Positions 9,298 through 17,256 of a stretch of DNA of 64,000 bases are shown here, one piece after another. The notes under the pieces are model-generated. The model ran no database searches, had not been told where the DNA came from, and saw only the letters and a list, made by a program, of their open reading frames with translations. Where the stretch lies: the NCBI RefSeq assembly GCF_018128065.1, contig NZ_CP072360.1:1492501-1556500 (forward strand), in the 5' to 3' direction. Origin of the DNA: Prevotella melaninogenica. Its GTDB lineage: Bacteria; Bacteroidota; Bacteroidia; Bacteroidales; Bacteroidaceae. The first letter of the stretch is position 1. Each line of letters begins with the position of its first letter. The translations under genes and the position numbers were made by a program.

Positions 9298-9337
9298 AAT
9301 CGTTGTAAAATCAAGGTTTTACAACGATTTTTCTTTG
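9298..9337 (+). terminator. Rho-independent terminator after tRNA-Ser
   Basis: AATCGTTGTAAAA (9298-9310) pairs perfectly with TTTTACAACGATT (9317-9329), with a 6-nt loop, followed by TTTCTTTG. Confidence 0.85.
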
Positions 9338-9400
9338 TATATACCTCTATCGCCTGACGGCATAACCCTATGTTTTGACAGTCATTATTCGGTCAAATTC

Positions 9401-9539
9401 TGCTACATAAACTGCTACACAAAAATTGTAGCAATAAAAAATGTAGCAGTGACGGGATTCTGAATACCATATTGACGGCATCAATTCTTTCTGTTTCAGT
9501 ATGTTATATATTAACTTTGCAGCCGAGTGCTACACAAAA
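9401..9539 (+). promoter_or_regulatory. Five TGCTACA sites upstream of the integrase gene
   Basis: TGCTACA occurs directly at 9401, 9413 and 9528 and inverted (TGTAGCA) at 9427 and 9442. The copies at 9413 and 9528 share the longer word TGCTACACAAAA. The last copy overlaps the start of the integrase transcript: a -7 box TAACTTTG lies at 9512-9519. Clustered direct and inverted copies next to int are the layout expected of recombinase arm-type or excisionase sites. Confidence 0.55.
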
Positions 9540-9551
9540 GAATGATGCATT

Positions 9552-10778
9552 ATGAGAACAAATTTCAAGGTATCCTTCTACCTACGCTCAAACTATGAGA
9601 ACAAAGAAGGAAAGTCGCCTGTAATGCTCCGTGTATTCCTTAACGGAGAAATGGCAAATTTTGGCTCTACGAAAATTTTCGTGGATAAGACAATGTGGAA
9701 TAATGCCACAAGCCGGCTTAAAGGTAGGACGGCAGAAAGTTTGTCCGTCAATGCCGCATTGGACTCTATTTCCACTACATTGAATGGAATTTACCGCAAG
9801 TTTGAGGATGACGAGTCCCTGTCATTGGAGAAAATCCGTTCTTTCTTTATAGGAAAAGACAGGGAGTACACAACTTTCCTCCCGGTATTCGACAAGTTCA
9901 ACGAAGACATCAAGCAGCGTGTCGGACACACCATCAGCAAAGACAGTCTGCAAAAGTACAGTGTTTTGAGAAGACATTTCTCAGAGTTCCTTATCCATAA
10001 ATATGGAAGAAAGGATATAGGACTGACAGAATTCACACCATCCGTGGTACAAGACTTTGAGTTATATCTGAGTACTGTGGCAGGCTGCGCTTACAATACG
10101 TCGGTCAAGAAAATGAAGGCTCTCAAAACCGTAACCATATATGCACAAAAGCGTGGCTATCTCCTTCACGACCCCTTTCTCAATCATCGTTTCCACTTGG
10201 AGCCGGTAAACCGTGGTTTCCTCACGGACGAAGAAATCATGAAGATAGCCAACAAGGATTTCGGCATCCAGCGTTTGGAACTGGTAAGGGACGTTTTCAT
10301 CTTCTCTTGCTTTACAGGGCTGGCATACATTGACGTGTCCAATCTCACACCGGACAACATCGTCACGCTCGATGACAAGCAGTGGATTATGACCAAAAGA
10401 CAGAAAACAAGCGTGGAAACAAATGTCCTACTTCTCGATATTCCGAAGCGCATCATTGCAAAGTATAGTGGAAAGACCTATCGGGACGGCAAACTATTCC
10501 CCATACTGACGAATCAGAAGACTAATGCGTATTTGAAAGAAATAGCCGACCTTTGCGGTGTCAAGAAGAACCTGACCTTTCACCTTGCCCGGCATACATT
10601 TGCCACCATGTCTTTGAGTAAGGGCGTTCCGATGGAAAGTGTGTCGAAGATGCTGGGACATACCAACATAAAGACCACACAGATTTATGCTCGCATCACC
10701 AACAAGAAGATTGAGCATGACATGGAACAGCTTGCCGACAAACTCGGTAAGTTCAACAAGGCAATGGGAATCCGATAA
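9552..10778 (+). CDS. int: Tyrosine recombinase (ICE integrase)
   Basis: 408 residues. An N-terminal arm-binding region (1-95) and a SAM-like core-binding domain (about 105-205) precede the catalytic domain. Visible catalytic residues are His344 and Arg347 (FHLARHTF), His370 (MLGH) and nucleophile Tyr379 (TTQIYARI). The usual first arginine is replaced: the box reads TGLAYID with Ala258, a substitution also known for the CTnDOT integrase group, where Arg I is missing. It is the first gene of the ICE, adjacent to tRNA-Ser, preceded by repeated TGCTACA sites that it or an excisionase may bind. Confidence 0.95.
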   Translation: MRTNFKVSFYLRSNYENKEGKSPVMLRVFLNGEMANFGSTKIFVDKTMWNNATSRLKGRTAESLSVNAALDSISTTLNGIYRKFEDDESLSLEKIRSFFIGKDREYTTFLPVFDKFNEDIKQRVGHTISKDSLQKYSVLRRHFSEFLIHKYGRKDIGLTEFTPSVVQDFELYLSTVAGCAYNTSVKKMKALKTVTIYAQKRGYLLHDPFLNHRFHLEPVNRGFLTDEEIMKIANKDFGIQRLELVRDVFIFSCFTGLAYIDVSNLTPDNIVTLDDKQWIMTKRQKTSVETNVLLLDIPKRIIAKYSGKTYRDGKLFPILTNQKTNAYLKEIADLCGVKKNLTFHLARHTFATMSLSKGVPMESVSKMLGHTNIKTTQIYARITNKKIEHDMEQLADKLGKFNKAMGIR

Positions 10779-10811
10779 TATAATAATGTATAACCCTAAA
10801 CCAAGAAGATT

Positions 10812-11276
10812 ATGACAACTAAGAAAGAACTATCCTACTTCCGTCTGAAGTTAGAGAACTACCTCAGTGAGCATTTCCCCGAAATGCTGAGTGACAAACC
10901 ATTCATAACGGCAAGAGCCGACGAAGCTCTTACCACCTACTGCGATGCAGTGGCACAAGGCTTCTCGCATCCCGAAGCTGAGAGTATGGCAAGCGAAGTG
11001 TTGTATAGAGGACTGCATTTCTCAAAGTACGACACGCTTGTATCTGTCTTGGAGAATGAGTTTGAGAAAGAACTGCCCTCCCCACTCCCCGAAAGACTAT
11101 CCCCGATACTCCTGAAGAACAAGGCTGTGCAAAGCGTTTTCGACAAGTATGAACTCACGGACGATTTTGGCGCAAGTCCTGAGTATGAGAAACTCTACAC
11201 CGAACTGACAGGAACAATCGTTCTGCTCATTGAGGTCAATGGTCTGCCAACGATAGGCGGTGAGAACATGACTTGA
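10812..11276 (+). CDS. DUF1896 family protein
   Basis: 154 residues, soluble, acidic. The opening KKELSYFRLKLENYLSEHFPE, the middle ARADEALTTYCDAVAQG and the segment LYRGLHFSKYDTLVSVLENE are hallmarks of DUF1896 proteins, which occur almost only in Bacteroidetes conjugative elements, usually near the integrase or topB. Function unknown. It starts 33 bp after int and is probably cotranscribed with it. The 140 bp that follow hold no gene. Confidence 0.88.
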   Translation: MTTKKELSYFRLKLENYLSEHFPEMLSDKPFITARADEALTTYCDAVAQGFSHPEAESMASEVLYRGLHFSKYDTLVSVLENEFEKELPSPLPERLSPILLKNKAVQSVFDKYELTDDFGASPEYEKLYTELTGTIVLLIEVNGLPTIGGENMT

Positions 11277-11416
11277 TGCAGCACCATCGGGAGCTTTTGT
11301 AGTGTCAAGAGCCAAGATAAACGCTCCGCTCCACACGCCAAGAGTTTGTACCAACACTTGTCTTTGTGTAGCCTGCGCATCTTGTTATTGCTCTTGAACT
11401 ATTCAAAGCTCCGATT

Positions 11417-11764
11417 ATGAATACAATCATCATGAATCAAGATGTCCACACACCTGCCTTCATCAAGGCAGACGCATCGAACAAAAGCAATAACATCAAG
11501 CAGCAGCCGATTTCTTTCAAGCAAGTCCGCCGTTTCAGTTGGACACGCTTCATCGAACTGGTCATCCTGCTCTCCATCGTTATCGGTGTCGTTTGGCTTA
11601 TCTCAAAGATAGTAACGCCACAGGTCGTTACCGCCGTGTCAGTCATTGCAGGCTTTCTGATACTGCGCTTTATTGTCAGAGTCATTCTCCAAGTTACCTT
11701 TACGCTGCTGAGCTTTCTATTCTGGCTGGCGATACTCTGTGCCATCCTGCTTTGCGTGCTTTGA
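11417..11764 (+). CDS. Small conserved ICE membrane protein
   Basis: 115 residues. The first 45 are polar, and from about residue 47 two or three hydrophobic segments follow without charged breaks (ELVILLSIVIGVVWLISKIV; then VTAVSVIAGFLILRF; then LLSFLFWLAILCAILLCVL). No signal peptide. I recognise it only as a small membrane protein kept in related ICEs. A good terminator follows at 11812. Start may instead be the ATG at 11432 (MNQDV). Confidence 0.7.
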   Translation: MNTIIMNQDVHTPAFIKADASNKSNNIKQQPISFKQVRRFSWTRFIELVILLSIVIGVVWLISKIVTPQVVTAVSVIAGFLILRFIVRVILQVTFTLLSFLFWLAILCAILLCVL

Positions 11765-11811
11765 GAAGCACGACGATGTAATCTGTAAACACTTTCATTT
11801 ATCGTTCATCA

Positions 11812-11853
11812 GGTGGTTATCTCGCATTTTGAGATAGCCACCTTTTCTGTTTT
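11812..11853 (+). terminator. Rho-independent terminator
   Basis: GGTGGTTATCTC (11812-11823) pairs with GAGATAGCCACC (11831-11842; one G-T pair), 7-nt loop, followed by TTTTCTGTTTT. It ends the int-DUF1896-membrane protein transcript. Confidence 0.85.
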
Positions 11854-12125
11854 CCACTATGGGCGTTGCACTTTCGCTTCCTTTCCAATGCTCCACAATA
11901 TGCGAAATGAAGAAGACGGATGCTGTTCCCTTTTTATCCGCAAAGGTAGTACGGGGCTTGTGGCTTTCAAAAGGTCAGTGCCGCTGGGTTTGTCTGGAAA
12001 ATCTCCACACCTATGGGTAGTATTTTCCGCCAAAACCTTGTGCAAGCCTCGCCCCGCTACCTCTATTTTGCTACAAAAAGGAATCAGCATACTCCGATCT
12101 TTGGACGCATAAAAAAAATGTCGCT
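11854..12125. other. Non-coding control region
   Basis: No convincing gene on either strand. It contains a well-formed promoter pointing left (11941-11971). A run ATCTTTGG near 12096 ahead of the 12126 gene resembles part of a -7 box but lacks a good partner. Confidence 0.5.
11941..11971 (-). promoter_or_regulatory. Minus-strand Bacteroidetes promoter with no obvious gene
   Basis: Reading leftward, TTTG (complement of 11968-11971) is followed after exactly 19 bp by TACCTTTG (complement of 11941-11948). The transcript would run toward the terminator at 11812 and antisense to the end of the membrane-protein transcript. Confidence 0.6.
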
Positions 12126-12557
12126 ATGGATAAGCAAAAAGTAAATACAACATCTTCGATGAAAAGAAAAGGATATAGCTCCTCCTCTCATTACCGCATT
12201 AACTATGTGGTTGGAAAAAGTGAGCAAGTGTTGGCAATTAAGTTTGTACAATGGGACGTACCCTCTTTGGAGAGCCTTTGTAATAGCAAAGTATATCTCC
12301 TACGTGTGAAACTCTATTGTGGCGAGCGTATGAGCCGTGAGGAAAAGAATTGGCTATGTGAAGCGGTGAACTCTAATACCTACTTCCGTACTGCCGTTCC
12401 CCTACAAGGCTATCGCTTTGACTTCTTTGACGTGCTGAAGAAATACCTTGTCAATCAGTACGGACAATGGACAGAGTATTACGCACCCGATAGAACAAGC
12501 CTAAGAGCCTACCTGTATGGACGTATCAATCAAATAGTTGAAATTCCCAAGTATTAA
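12126..12557 (+). CDS. Conserved hypothetical ICE protein upstream of PcfK
   Basis: 143 residues, soluble, basic first 30 residues (KVNTTSSMKRKGYSSSSHYR), then a compact globular part with YLLRVKLYCGERMSREEKNW. No signal peptide. It overlaps no gene and ends 22 bp before the PcfK start, so the two are likely cotranscribed. It recurs before pcfK in related ICEs as far as I can recall, but I do not know a function. Confidence 0.7.
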   Translation: MDKQKVNTTSSMKRKGYSSSSHYRINYVVGKSEQVLAIKFVQWDVPSLESLCNSKVYLLRVKLYCGERMSREEKNWLCEAVNSNTYFRTAVPLQGYRFDFFDVLKKYLVNQYGQWTEYYAPDRTSLRAYLYGRINQIVEIPKY

Positions 12558-12579
12558 CAACATCAAAACATATACGACA

Positions 12580-12999
12580 ATGAAAGGAACAGAACATTTC
12601 ACACGGACAATAGCCGAGTATCTTAATCAGCGTGCTATGACAGACCCATTATTTGCCCCTAACTTGTTGAAGCCAAACAAGAATATCGAGGAGTGCATCA
12701 CCTACATTCTTAATGAAGTGCAGAAAAGCGGTTGCAATGGCTTTGATGATGATGAAATTTTCTCTATGGCTGTTCACTACTACGATGAGGACGATATAGA
12801 AGTGGGTAAGGCTGTTTCTTGCCAAGTAGCCGTCAATCACATTGTGGAACTCACAGAGGAAGAAAAAGCCGAAGCAAGGCAGGAAGCCATTAAACAATAT
12901 CAGCGTGAGGAACTTGCCAAGATACAGAGCCGTAACACACGAGTGAAGAAGACCGAGAATGCAGCAACCCAAGTACAACCATCCCTATTCGATTTTTAA
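12580..12999 (+). CDS. PcfK-like protein
   Basis: 139 residues. Opening MKGTEHFTRTIAEYLNQRA, then FDDDEIFSMAVHYYDEDDI and a basic helical tail ending PSLFDF are typical of PcfK-like proteins of conjugative elements; PcfK/PcfJ pairs were named from the enterococcal pCF10 transfer region. The function is not settled. The upstream in-frame ATG at 12538 lies inside the previous gene and is unlikely. The stop lies four bases before the pcfJ-like start, indicating translational coupling. Confidence 0.85.
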   Translation: MKGTEHFTRTIAEYLNQRAMTDPLFAPNLLKPNKNIEECITYILNEVQKSGCNGFDDDEIFSMAVHYYDEDDIEVGKAVSCQVAVNHIVELTEEEKAEARQEAIKQYQREELAKIQSRNTRVKKTENAATQVQPSLFDF

Positions 13000-13003
13000 G
13001 TCT

Positions 13004-14278
13004 ATGAAACCGAGAAACAAGTTTGAGAAGGCGGTCCTTGCCGAGAGCAGGCACCTTCGCCCGATAACCAAGACACAGACAAAGTGGGCATTCCGTAAGT
13101 GCATAGACCATTTAGCCTACCGCCTGCCAAAAGGTCGCACCACTTGTATGGATTGTGGGTATAGTTGGATAATGGACAAACATAGAGAAACTTGCACTTG
13201 CCCTCATTGCAGGGCAAAGTTGCAGGTCAAGGAAACCTTTGAGCGTAAATTGCAGCAGAAGCGGTATTTCACCACGCTAACCGCTTGTGGAGAGTATCAA
13301 GTATTGCGTATGTTCCTCCTTGTTGTGGGAATGGAGAAAGGCAGTAAGGCACAATATCACGCACTTGAAATCGGTCAGTATTGGTGGAACGCAAAAGGAC
13401 GGCAAGCCATTGTTGCCATTCCACGCACATTGGGCAGATATGTTGATACCTTTTCTTACTATACCCCTATGGCTATCCGTAACGACAATGAAGCCTACCG
13501 ATATGCAGCCTATTCGCAGATATATCCTAAATTCAAGGTTACAGACACACTCCGCAGGAATGGATTTGAGGATGATTTTCACGATATAGCCCCGACAATA
13601 TTCATTCCTGCATTGCTTTCTGACAGCCGGGCTGAAACATTGATGAAAGCAGGACGAATGGGGCATTTACGCTATTTCCTCAACAACAATTCGACATTTG
13701 ACGCTTGTTGGCAGTCCTACAAAGTTGCCACTCGCAACGGCTATGAGATAGAGGATATTTCTCTATGGTGCGACTATGTGGATATGCTCCGCAGATTGAA
13801 TAAAGACATACACAGCCCGAAGTATGTTTGCCCCACCGACCTGCATAGGGAACACGACCTAAGACAAAGCGAACTCCGCAGACAAAGGGAAAAGGAAGAA
13901 AAGGCGGCGAAACGCAAAAAGGCAATGGAGGAAGAGAAGCGTTTCCACGAACTCAAATCCAAGTTCTTCGGTATCTGTTTCACGGACGGCACAATCCAAG
14001 TTCACGTATTGGAGAGTGTGCAGGAACATTTGGAGGAAGGAGTATCAATGCACCATTGCGTGTTCGACAATGCTTACTATCTCAAAGAAAACTCTCTTAT
14101 CCTTTCGGCAACCATTGAGGGCAGACGGATAGAAACGATTGAGGTCAATCTGGACACGCTCAAAGTGGTGCAAAGTCGTGGAGTGTGCAACAAGAATACG
14201 GAGTATCACGAACAGATAGTGAACCTTGTTAATGCTAATCGAGAACTAATAAGCCGAAGAATGAAAGCAACTGCATGA
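13004..14278 (+). CDS. PcfJ-like protein
   Basis: 424 residues, the usual length. A zinc-binding module near residues 45-75 has two CxxC pairs (CMDCG and CPHC) and is followed by a central globular region and a charged helical stretch (EKEEKAAKRKKAMEEEKRF), then the conserved C-terminal domain with HVLESVQEHLEEG and MHHCVF. PcfJ-like proteins accompany PcfK in Gram-positive and Bacteroidetes conjugative elements; the Cys pairs suggest nucleic-acid binding. The ATG at 13004 gives MKPRNKFEKAV, the family start. Confidence 0.87.
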   Translation: MKPRNKFEKAVLAESRHLRPITKTQTKWAFRKCIDHLAYRLPKGRTTCMDCGYSWIMDKHRETCTCPHCRAKLQVKETFERKLQQKRYFTTLTACGEYQVLRMFLLVVGMEKGSKAQYHALEIGQYWWNAKGRQAIVAIPRTLGRYVDTFSYYTPMAIRNDNEAYRYAAYSQIYPKFKVTDTLRRNGFEDDFHDIAPTIFIPALLSDSRAETLMKAGRMGHLRYFLNNNSTFDACWQSYKVATRNGYEIEDISLWCDYVDMLRRLNKDIHSPKYVCPTDLHREHDLRQSELRRQREKEEKAAKRKKAMEEEKRFHELKSKFFGICFTDGTIQVHVLESVQEHLEEGVSMHHCVFDNAYYLKENSLILSATIEGRRIETIEVNLDTLKVVQSRGVCNKNTEYHEQIVNLVNANRELISRRMKATA

Positions 14279-14305
14279 AGTATGAACCATTAAAATATCA
14301 GAGAT

Positions 14306-14560
14306 ATGAAAACAGAGATAGAAAACATCATCTATAACTACACGGACGAGATACCGCATATTCTCATCAGGGTTATCAATGCGATAACCCTATCCGACAA
14401 TGAGGAAGAGTTAAGGACGGCAATAGGAAAAATTGCCGAAGAAACGGAACTTGACAAGTTTTTCGCCTATGGTTATGGCGCACATCACTTTTGGCTCACA
14501 CACCGCAAGTTATCCAATGGAGAGCCAAAGCAGTACAGATTATTAAAGGTTGAATTTTAA
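14306..14560 (+). CDS. Conserved hypothetical ICE protein
   Basis: 84 residues, acidic, mostly helical, ending in HFWLTHRKLSNGEPKQYRLL. No signal or membrane segment. It sits 27 bp after the PcfJ-like gene and eight bp before the next small gene, in one plus-strand operon. Function not recognised. Confidence 0.65.
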   Translation: MKTEIENIIYNYTDEIPHILIRVINAITLSDNEEELRTAIGKIAEETELDKFFAYGYGAHHFWLTHRKLSNGEPKQYRLLKVEF

Positions 14561-14568
14561 GATTAGGA

Positions 14569-14787
14569 ATGATGAAGAAACAGAGATTTTTAGTCTATAC
14601 GGAATATGTTTTTGACGGCGTATTCGATGTGGTTGCCGAGAGCAAGGAGGAAGCACGGCAGAAAGTCCTACAAAATTGTGGGTTGGCTATGGGTGGAAGC
14701 ATTCACAGCACTTTGCCCGATGATGAGAGAAATTGGGCTTTCGATATACACCCTAACAGACGAATAGACAAAATAACGAAAGTGTAG
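14569..14787 (+). CDS. Small conserved ICE protein
   Basis: 72 residues (or 71 from the second ATG at 14572). The pattern FLVYTEYVFDGVFDVVAESKEEARQKV is that of a small alpha/beta protein with an alternating beta strand and an EEARxxV helix, as in several DpnD/PcfM-like small plasmid proteins; that link is tentative. Last gene of the operon; a strong terminator follows. Confidence 0.65.
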   Translation: MMKKQRFLVYTEYVFDGVFDVVAESKEEARQKVLQNCGLAMGGSIHSTLPDDERNWAFDIHPNRRIDKITKV

Positions 14788-14813
14788 AAACAGCACCTTG
14801 AATAAGACCAAGA

Positions 14814-14852
14814 GCCACGCAAACCGAAAATTTGCGTGGCTTCTTTTCTTTG
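14814..14852 (+). terminator. Rho-independent terminator of the pcfK-pcfJ operon
   Basis: GCCACGCAAA (14814-14823) pairs perfectly with TTTGCGTGGC (14831-14840), followed by TTCTTTTCTTTG. Confidence 0.9.
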
Positions 14853-14937
14853 TCTTTGAGCGAGCAGGCGACCAAAGCAAAGAAGCAAAAGAAAGTCGCA
14901 GGGAAATTACATTTCATATTTGCTAAGGAAGAAAGAA

Positions 14938-15216
14938 CAAGGCTAACTCCACACGTCTCTGCTTCACCAATCTTTTGCCCCTGCATCGGCAAAAGGATAC
15001 ATACTCACGACAAATTTTTCGTAACCAGCCTCTATCTTTCTCTTGGGTTGCTTACCGTAACCAAGTAGTCGCTTCACGCCCACACTGTAGGAAAGCAGGG
15101 TAAGCAGTAAAGCATCCTTGCCGTTACCATTGCTGTTTTTATAGGCAGCGTATTCTCAATATCTTCTACCTTATCCACAATGATGTTCTGTGATTCCCAA
15201 TCCACATACATGGAGG
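14938..15216 (-). pseudogene. Degraded fusion relic of a lysozyme gene and traN
   Basis: Read on the minus strand, 15150-15213 encodes MYVDWESQNIIVDKVEDIEN, matching the intact TraN segment (YVDLGSQNIIAGKAEDAEN). In the next frame, 14938-15140 encodes GKDALLLTLLSYSVGVKRLL and a degraded C-terminal end, matching the intact lysozyme (GKDALLLTLLAYNVGVGRLL). The genes between the two (traO, traQ) are missing, so an earlier copy of this operon end suffered a deletion and then decayed. The intact copies lie 1.2-3.4 kb downstream. Confidence 0.8.
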
Positions 15217-15290
15217 ATGTTCGAAATAAAAATCATTATTATTGGCGATTGCAGAGACGAAGCAGATATCGTACTTTTGCAAAATAAGAA

Positions 15291-16004
15291 ATGAACATTC
15301 TTGATAAGAAGATGATGGCAAACAGACAGAGCAATTCCTACCAAAGGATGATGGAACATTACGACGATCTATTGACCGGACGGAAGTGGTGGTCAAGGAT
15401 ATATATGCGATTTATTTGGAACGAAGACACTAATCTCTTGGCTCGGAAAGTGCTTGATCTCATACCGGACGATTTTCGGGGACGACTGCTTGACGTGCCT
15501 GTCGGCACTGCCATTTTCACCGCCGAGAAGTATCGCCGGATGAAAGATGCCGAGATCGTTGGTTTGGACTATTCGGAAGAAATGATAGCCATTGCGGCTT
15601 TGCGGAAAGAGACAGAGGAGATAGCCAACCTGTCTTTGGAGCAAGGAGATGTCGGAGAACTTCCCTATGCCAACGAGATCTTCGACTGCGTACTGTCGAT
15701 GAACGGCTTTCAGGCTTTCCCTGAGAAAGAAAAAGCCTTTGCCGAGATTTTCCGCGTGCTGAAACCCGGCGGTTGCTTCTGCGGCTGCTTTTATATCAAG
15801 GGCGAACGCCGATTGGCTGATTTATTTGTTAAGAAAGTCATGGAAAGAATAGGATTTTTCCACCCTCCATACGACACCTTCGCTGAAGCCGAAAGCCGAC
15901 TTCGGAGTATGTATGGCGATGACGTGCTGACAGAAAAAATGGCTTCCGTCTGCTTGTTCCGCTGCGTGAAACCACAAAGAGAAAGCACTGAAAACGAACA
16001 ATAA
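15291..16004 (+). CDS. Class I SAM-dependent methyltransferase
   Basis: 237 residues (or 229 from the ATG at 15315). The SAM-binding motif I reads LLDVPVGTAIFTAEKY near residues 65-80, motif II VGLDYSEEMIAIA near 90-102, then GDVGELPYANEIFDCVLS, and a typical FRVLKPGG motif near 160. The Pro in motif I is unusual (family LDvGcGtG). The substrate is unknown; small-molecule methyltransferases of this type are common ICE cargo. It lies between the lysozyme-traN relic and the tra operon, opposite in direction to both, so it was probably inserted there. Confidence 0.85.
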   Translation: MNILDKKMMANRQSNSYQRMMEHYDDLLTGRKWWSRIYMRFIWNEDTNLLARKVLDLIPDDFRGRLLDVPVGTAIFTAEKYRRMKDAEIVGLDYSEEMIAIAALRKETEEIANLSLEQGDVGELPYANEIFDCVLSMNGFQAFPEKEKAFAEIFRVLKPGGCFCGCFYIKGERRLADLFVKKVMERIGFFHPPYDTFAEAESRLRSMYGDDVLTEKMASVCLFRCVKPQRESTENEQ

Positions 16005-16021
16005 CCCCAAAACATAAGACT

Positions 16022-16135
16022 ATGAGCGTAACAAAAATCATCGACGAAGAAAACATCACCATCGTACAAGGAGTCAACGGCATTCTGCTACATCAGGAAG
16101 GGTGGATGAAAGAAAAGAATGACAGAAAAGGCTAA
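16022..16135 (+). CDS. Short open frame after the methyltransferase, possibly a gene remnant
   Basis: 37 codons from ATG at 16022: MSVTKIIDEENITIVQGVNG, then ILLHQEGWMKEKNDRKG. It starts 17 bp after the methyltransferase stop. The sequence reads like the N-terminal strand of a larger protein that has lost its remainder. No function assigned. Confidence 0.35.
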   Translation: MSVTKIIDEENITIVQGVNGILLHQEGWMKEKNDRKG

Positions 16136-16265
16136 GCAAGAGGATAACCTATCCATCAACTCTTGATAAGGAATCTCTCTTTGAAAGTATAGTTGTATCC
16201 TACAAAAGAGCCTTCAAATTAGAACTAAACTCTTACCAAGTCTGTTGCGTGGATGGATAGATGTA

Positions 16266-16775
16266 TCAAGGTATATAAAACATGGCAAACTCCACTTGCC
16301 TCCGTTTCACCAATCCTTTCAAAACTTTTCCCTTGTATCGGCAGAATGAAACATACTCTTGATAAAAGTTCCTGTTTCCAGCCTCAATTTTTCGCAGCAA
16401 TCGGCTCTTGGGATGCTTGCCATATCCGAGCAATCGCCCCACGCCCACATTGTAGGCAAGCAAGGTCAGCAGCAGGGCATCCTTGCCACAGCCCTTGAAG
16501 TGTTCAAAGCATTTCCAAAGGTCGGCACGGAGCAGGGAGTCTGCCTGCCGTTCCGTCATATCCGCCGTGAAGTGCTCTCCTGGTTGCAGCCGGTGACCAT
16601 ATCCGACATAAGGAAAATCCTTCGGCTTATTATGAAGTCCCTCAAAGTATTTAACAATGAGGACGACACGCTCAAAAGGTGGCAAGTCTGCCAACCGCAC
16701 CCTGTGCTGGGCAAGGATGGGCTGGCAGAATAAACATAAAATAAAAAATAAAGCAAAGTGTTTAGCTGTCCTCAT
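16266..16775 (-). CDS. GH24-type lysozyme of the transfer operon
   Basis: 169 residues with an N-terminal signal peptide (cut near AQ at 22-23), so it acts in the periplasm. The phage-lysozyme core is visible: LIVKYFEGLH with candidate catalytic Glu45, then YVGYGHRL, and the conserved GKDALLLTLLAYNVGVGRLLG helices. It would cleave peptidoglycan to let the transfer channel cross the wall. It is the last gene of the tra operon and overlaps traQ by 14 bp. A degraded second copy lies at 14938-15140. Confidence 0.88.
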   Translation of the reverse strand: MRTAKHFALFFILCLFCQPILAQHRVRLADLPPFERVVLIVKYFEGLHNKPKDFPYVGYGHRLQPGEHFTADMTERQADSLLRADLWKCFEHFKGCGKDALLLTLLAYNVGVGRLLGYGKHPKSRLLRKIEAGNRNFYQEYVSFCRYKGKVLKGLVKRRQVEFAMFYIP

Positions 16776-17244
16776 CTTTCAATACTTTGGTAACTGTTGC
16801 GGAGGACTTTTCCTTATTTTCCGCCTTTTCGTTGTTGAAACTGAAAGTCAGTTGCTGCATTCTGCCGAAGTTGTCTTCCACATACACATCAATCGTCTGG
16901 CGGTCAGATGAGAGCGAGGTATAGTACAAGCGAAACACGTCCTTTGTAAGCGGATAACGGTCGTTAGGCTTGAAGACAGTACCGTTATCATTTCTTAGCA
17001 AGCCCTTGCCGTCAGACTGGAAATAACGTATCGTATAGCGAGTGTCAGCAAACTCACCGCCTCGCTTCAGTGTGCAGCGTATCTCAGCCGTCTGACCCCT
17101 TACGATGTCCTTCTGAACGGGCATTGTTTCCACCGTAAACGGATAAGACTGCTGAACATCCAACTCCCTATCACAAGCAGATAGGCAAAACACGGCAAGG
17201 GTCAGTACTCCCATTACCCATATCGTATTCAATATCTTCTTCAT
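16762..17244 (-). CDS. traQ: Conjugative transposon protein TraQ (DUF3872 lipoprotein)
   Basis: 160 residues. A lipoprotein signal ends in the lipobox FCLSAC (Cys about 24). The mature part is a small beta-rich domain (YPFTVETMPVQKDIVRGQTA; RYTIRYFQSDGKGLL) as in DUF3872/TraQ proteins of CTnDOT-type elements. It probably sits in the periplasm or outer membrane as an accessory to the channel. Starts 12 bp after traO with no traP between, unlike CTnDOT. Confidence 0.88.
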   Translation of the reverse strand: MKKILNTIWVMGVLTLAVFCLSACDRELDVQQSYPFTVETMPVQKDIVRGQTAEIRCTLKRGGEFADTRYTIRYFQSDGKGLLRNDNGTVFKPNDRYPLTKDVFRLYYTSLSSDRQTIDVYVEDNFGRMQQLTFSFNNEKAENKEKSSATVTKVLKDEDS

Positions 17245-17256
17245 CTTTTCTTCTAC

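Noticed and set aside
11813..12112. Open frames on both strands between the terminator and the 12126 gene
   Set aside because: They cross the terminator stem and the leftward promoter and have no protein-like features.
15291..16004. The methyltransferase as an rRNA methylase conferring resistance
   Set aside because: The motifs are those of small-molecule class I enzymes; Erm-type motifs are not seen.
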